Shown: piece after piece, positions 63,513 through 64,000 of the stretch | Layout: each line of letters begins with the position of its first letter | Position numbering within the stretch: position 1 is the stretch's first letter | DNA from: Cryptomeria japonica | Lineage: Eukaryota; Streptophyta; Pinopsida; Cupressales; Cupressaceae | DNA: 64,000 nucleotides | Direction of reading: 5' to 3' | NCBI RefSeq assembly: GCF_030272615.1 | Contig: NC_081406.1 | Span: forward strand, 190,967,891-191,031,890 | The notes under the pieces: model-generated | Seen by the model: the letters and a program-made list of their open reading frames with translations, nothing else | The model's database searches: none | Told to the model about the DNA's origin: nothing | Position numbers and translations under genes: made by a program

Positions 63513-63860
63513 TAGGCCTTGTTGTTGGGACCCTTCTTTTCTTACCAAGCTATATTTAAGGATGAGATGCTTGGTACTTTACCTTATTAGGCCTTGTTGT
63601 TGGAACCCTTTTTTTCTCACCTAAGCTATTCTTAAGGAGGGTTGTTGATGCTTAACCATTCTTAGGTATCATGCTTAATCATACTTAGGAGACACAAATA
63701 GGCCTTGTTGTTGGGATCCTTTTTTCCTCATCTAAGCTATGCTTAAGGGGAGATGTTATTGGGAAACTTTTTTCCTCATCTAAGCAATGCTTAAAGAGAA
63801 GAGAGATGTTGATGCTTAATCATTCTTAATCATACTTAGGAGTCATGATTATGTGACAAG
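63513..63860 (+). repeat. Imperfect tandem repeats of a TGTTGGGACCC block
   Basis: TAGGCCTTGTTGTTGGGACC with a following CTTTTTTCCTCATCTAAGCT and ATGCTTAAGG recurs at 63513, 63588 and 63699, with a shortened fourth version from about 63753. The purine run AAGGGGAGATGTT before the last version looks like a polypurine tract followed by an LTR start, so these may be LTR-edge duplications of the copia relic. The final 140 bases show nothing further. Confidence 0.6.
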
Positions 63861-64000
63861 TTAGTTAGAGAGGTTGGTAGGTTCACCCACTTTTCCCTCC
63901 AAAATTGAAAATTTGAATTCGCTCATTTCCCTATATGCGAACCTCTATTTTGATCAATTAATCATCTAATTTAATTTGTGATGTTATTTCATAGTTCATT

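Overview
The window is AT-rich plant nuclear DNA. Its genes have spliceosomal introns with GT-AG ends, the exons are clearly richer in G+C than the DNA around them, and decayed LTR retrotransposons and long microsatellites fill the gaps. A seed plant is certain from the gene family. A gymnosperm is plausible, given the wide transposon-filled spacing and the protein type, but this is an inference and cannot be fixed from the window.

The central feature is a head-to-tail array of five intact cytochrome P450 genes of family CYP73 (trans-cinnamate 4-hydroxylase, C4H), all on the minus strand: 12151-14017, 22214-24122, 35558-37520, 47473-49440 and 57851-59804. Each has two exons (836 or 833 nt, then 736 nt) and one phase-2 intron of 295-399 bp. 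They encode 523 residues (522 in the fourth copy). All carry the proline hinge, AAIETT helix-I motif, ExxR and the heme-cysteine loop. The substrate-recognition and C-terminal signatures ([31 protein letters not shown]) are those I know from the class II CYP73 clade of seed plants, not from the usual class I C4H. Each copy has its own TATA box. Copies 2-5 also have an AC-II-type MYB element (ACCAACC) about 40 bp upstream of the TATA box, typical of phenylpropanoid genes.

The array grew by duplication of 10-13 kb units. Evidence of this includes a promoter/3'-flank ghost with its gene deleted (about 10560-10930), an upstream-flank ghost between copies 2 and 3 (30640-32110), and one decayed minus-strand Ty1/copia element repeated at the same place in three units. 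A plus-strand LTR element is also shared by units. Later insertions mark single units: two apparent solo LTRs with TG...CA ends and 5-bp target duplications (44921-47249 and 55377-56541), LINE-like insertions (27890-28527 and 39924-40228) and a Helitron-like terminus ending at 31862. Homology to the array stops near 60665 on the right and near 10560 on the left.

Outside the array: 1-9000 holds no recognisable gene, apart from a 98-bp tandem repeat with hairpins at 7282-7640. At 9825-10090 there is a frameshifted gag-like/zinc-knuckle relic, and near 11365-11540 a copia reverse-transcriptase relic. 14300-21950 holds tandem repeats, a decayed exon (17440-17660), an LTR-like promoter (19009-19790) and a composite microsatellite running into a 0.7-kb purine-rich tract (20341-21335). 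61950-63900 holds a decayed plus-strand copia gag/protease region and imperfect tandem repeats.
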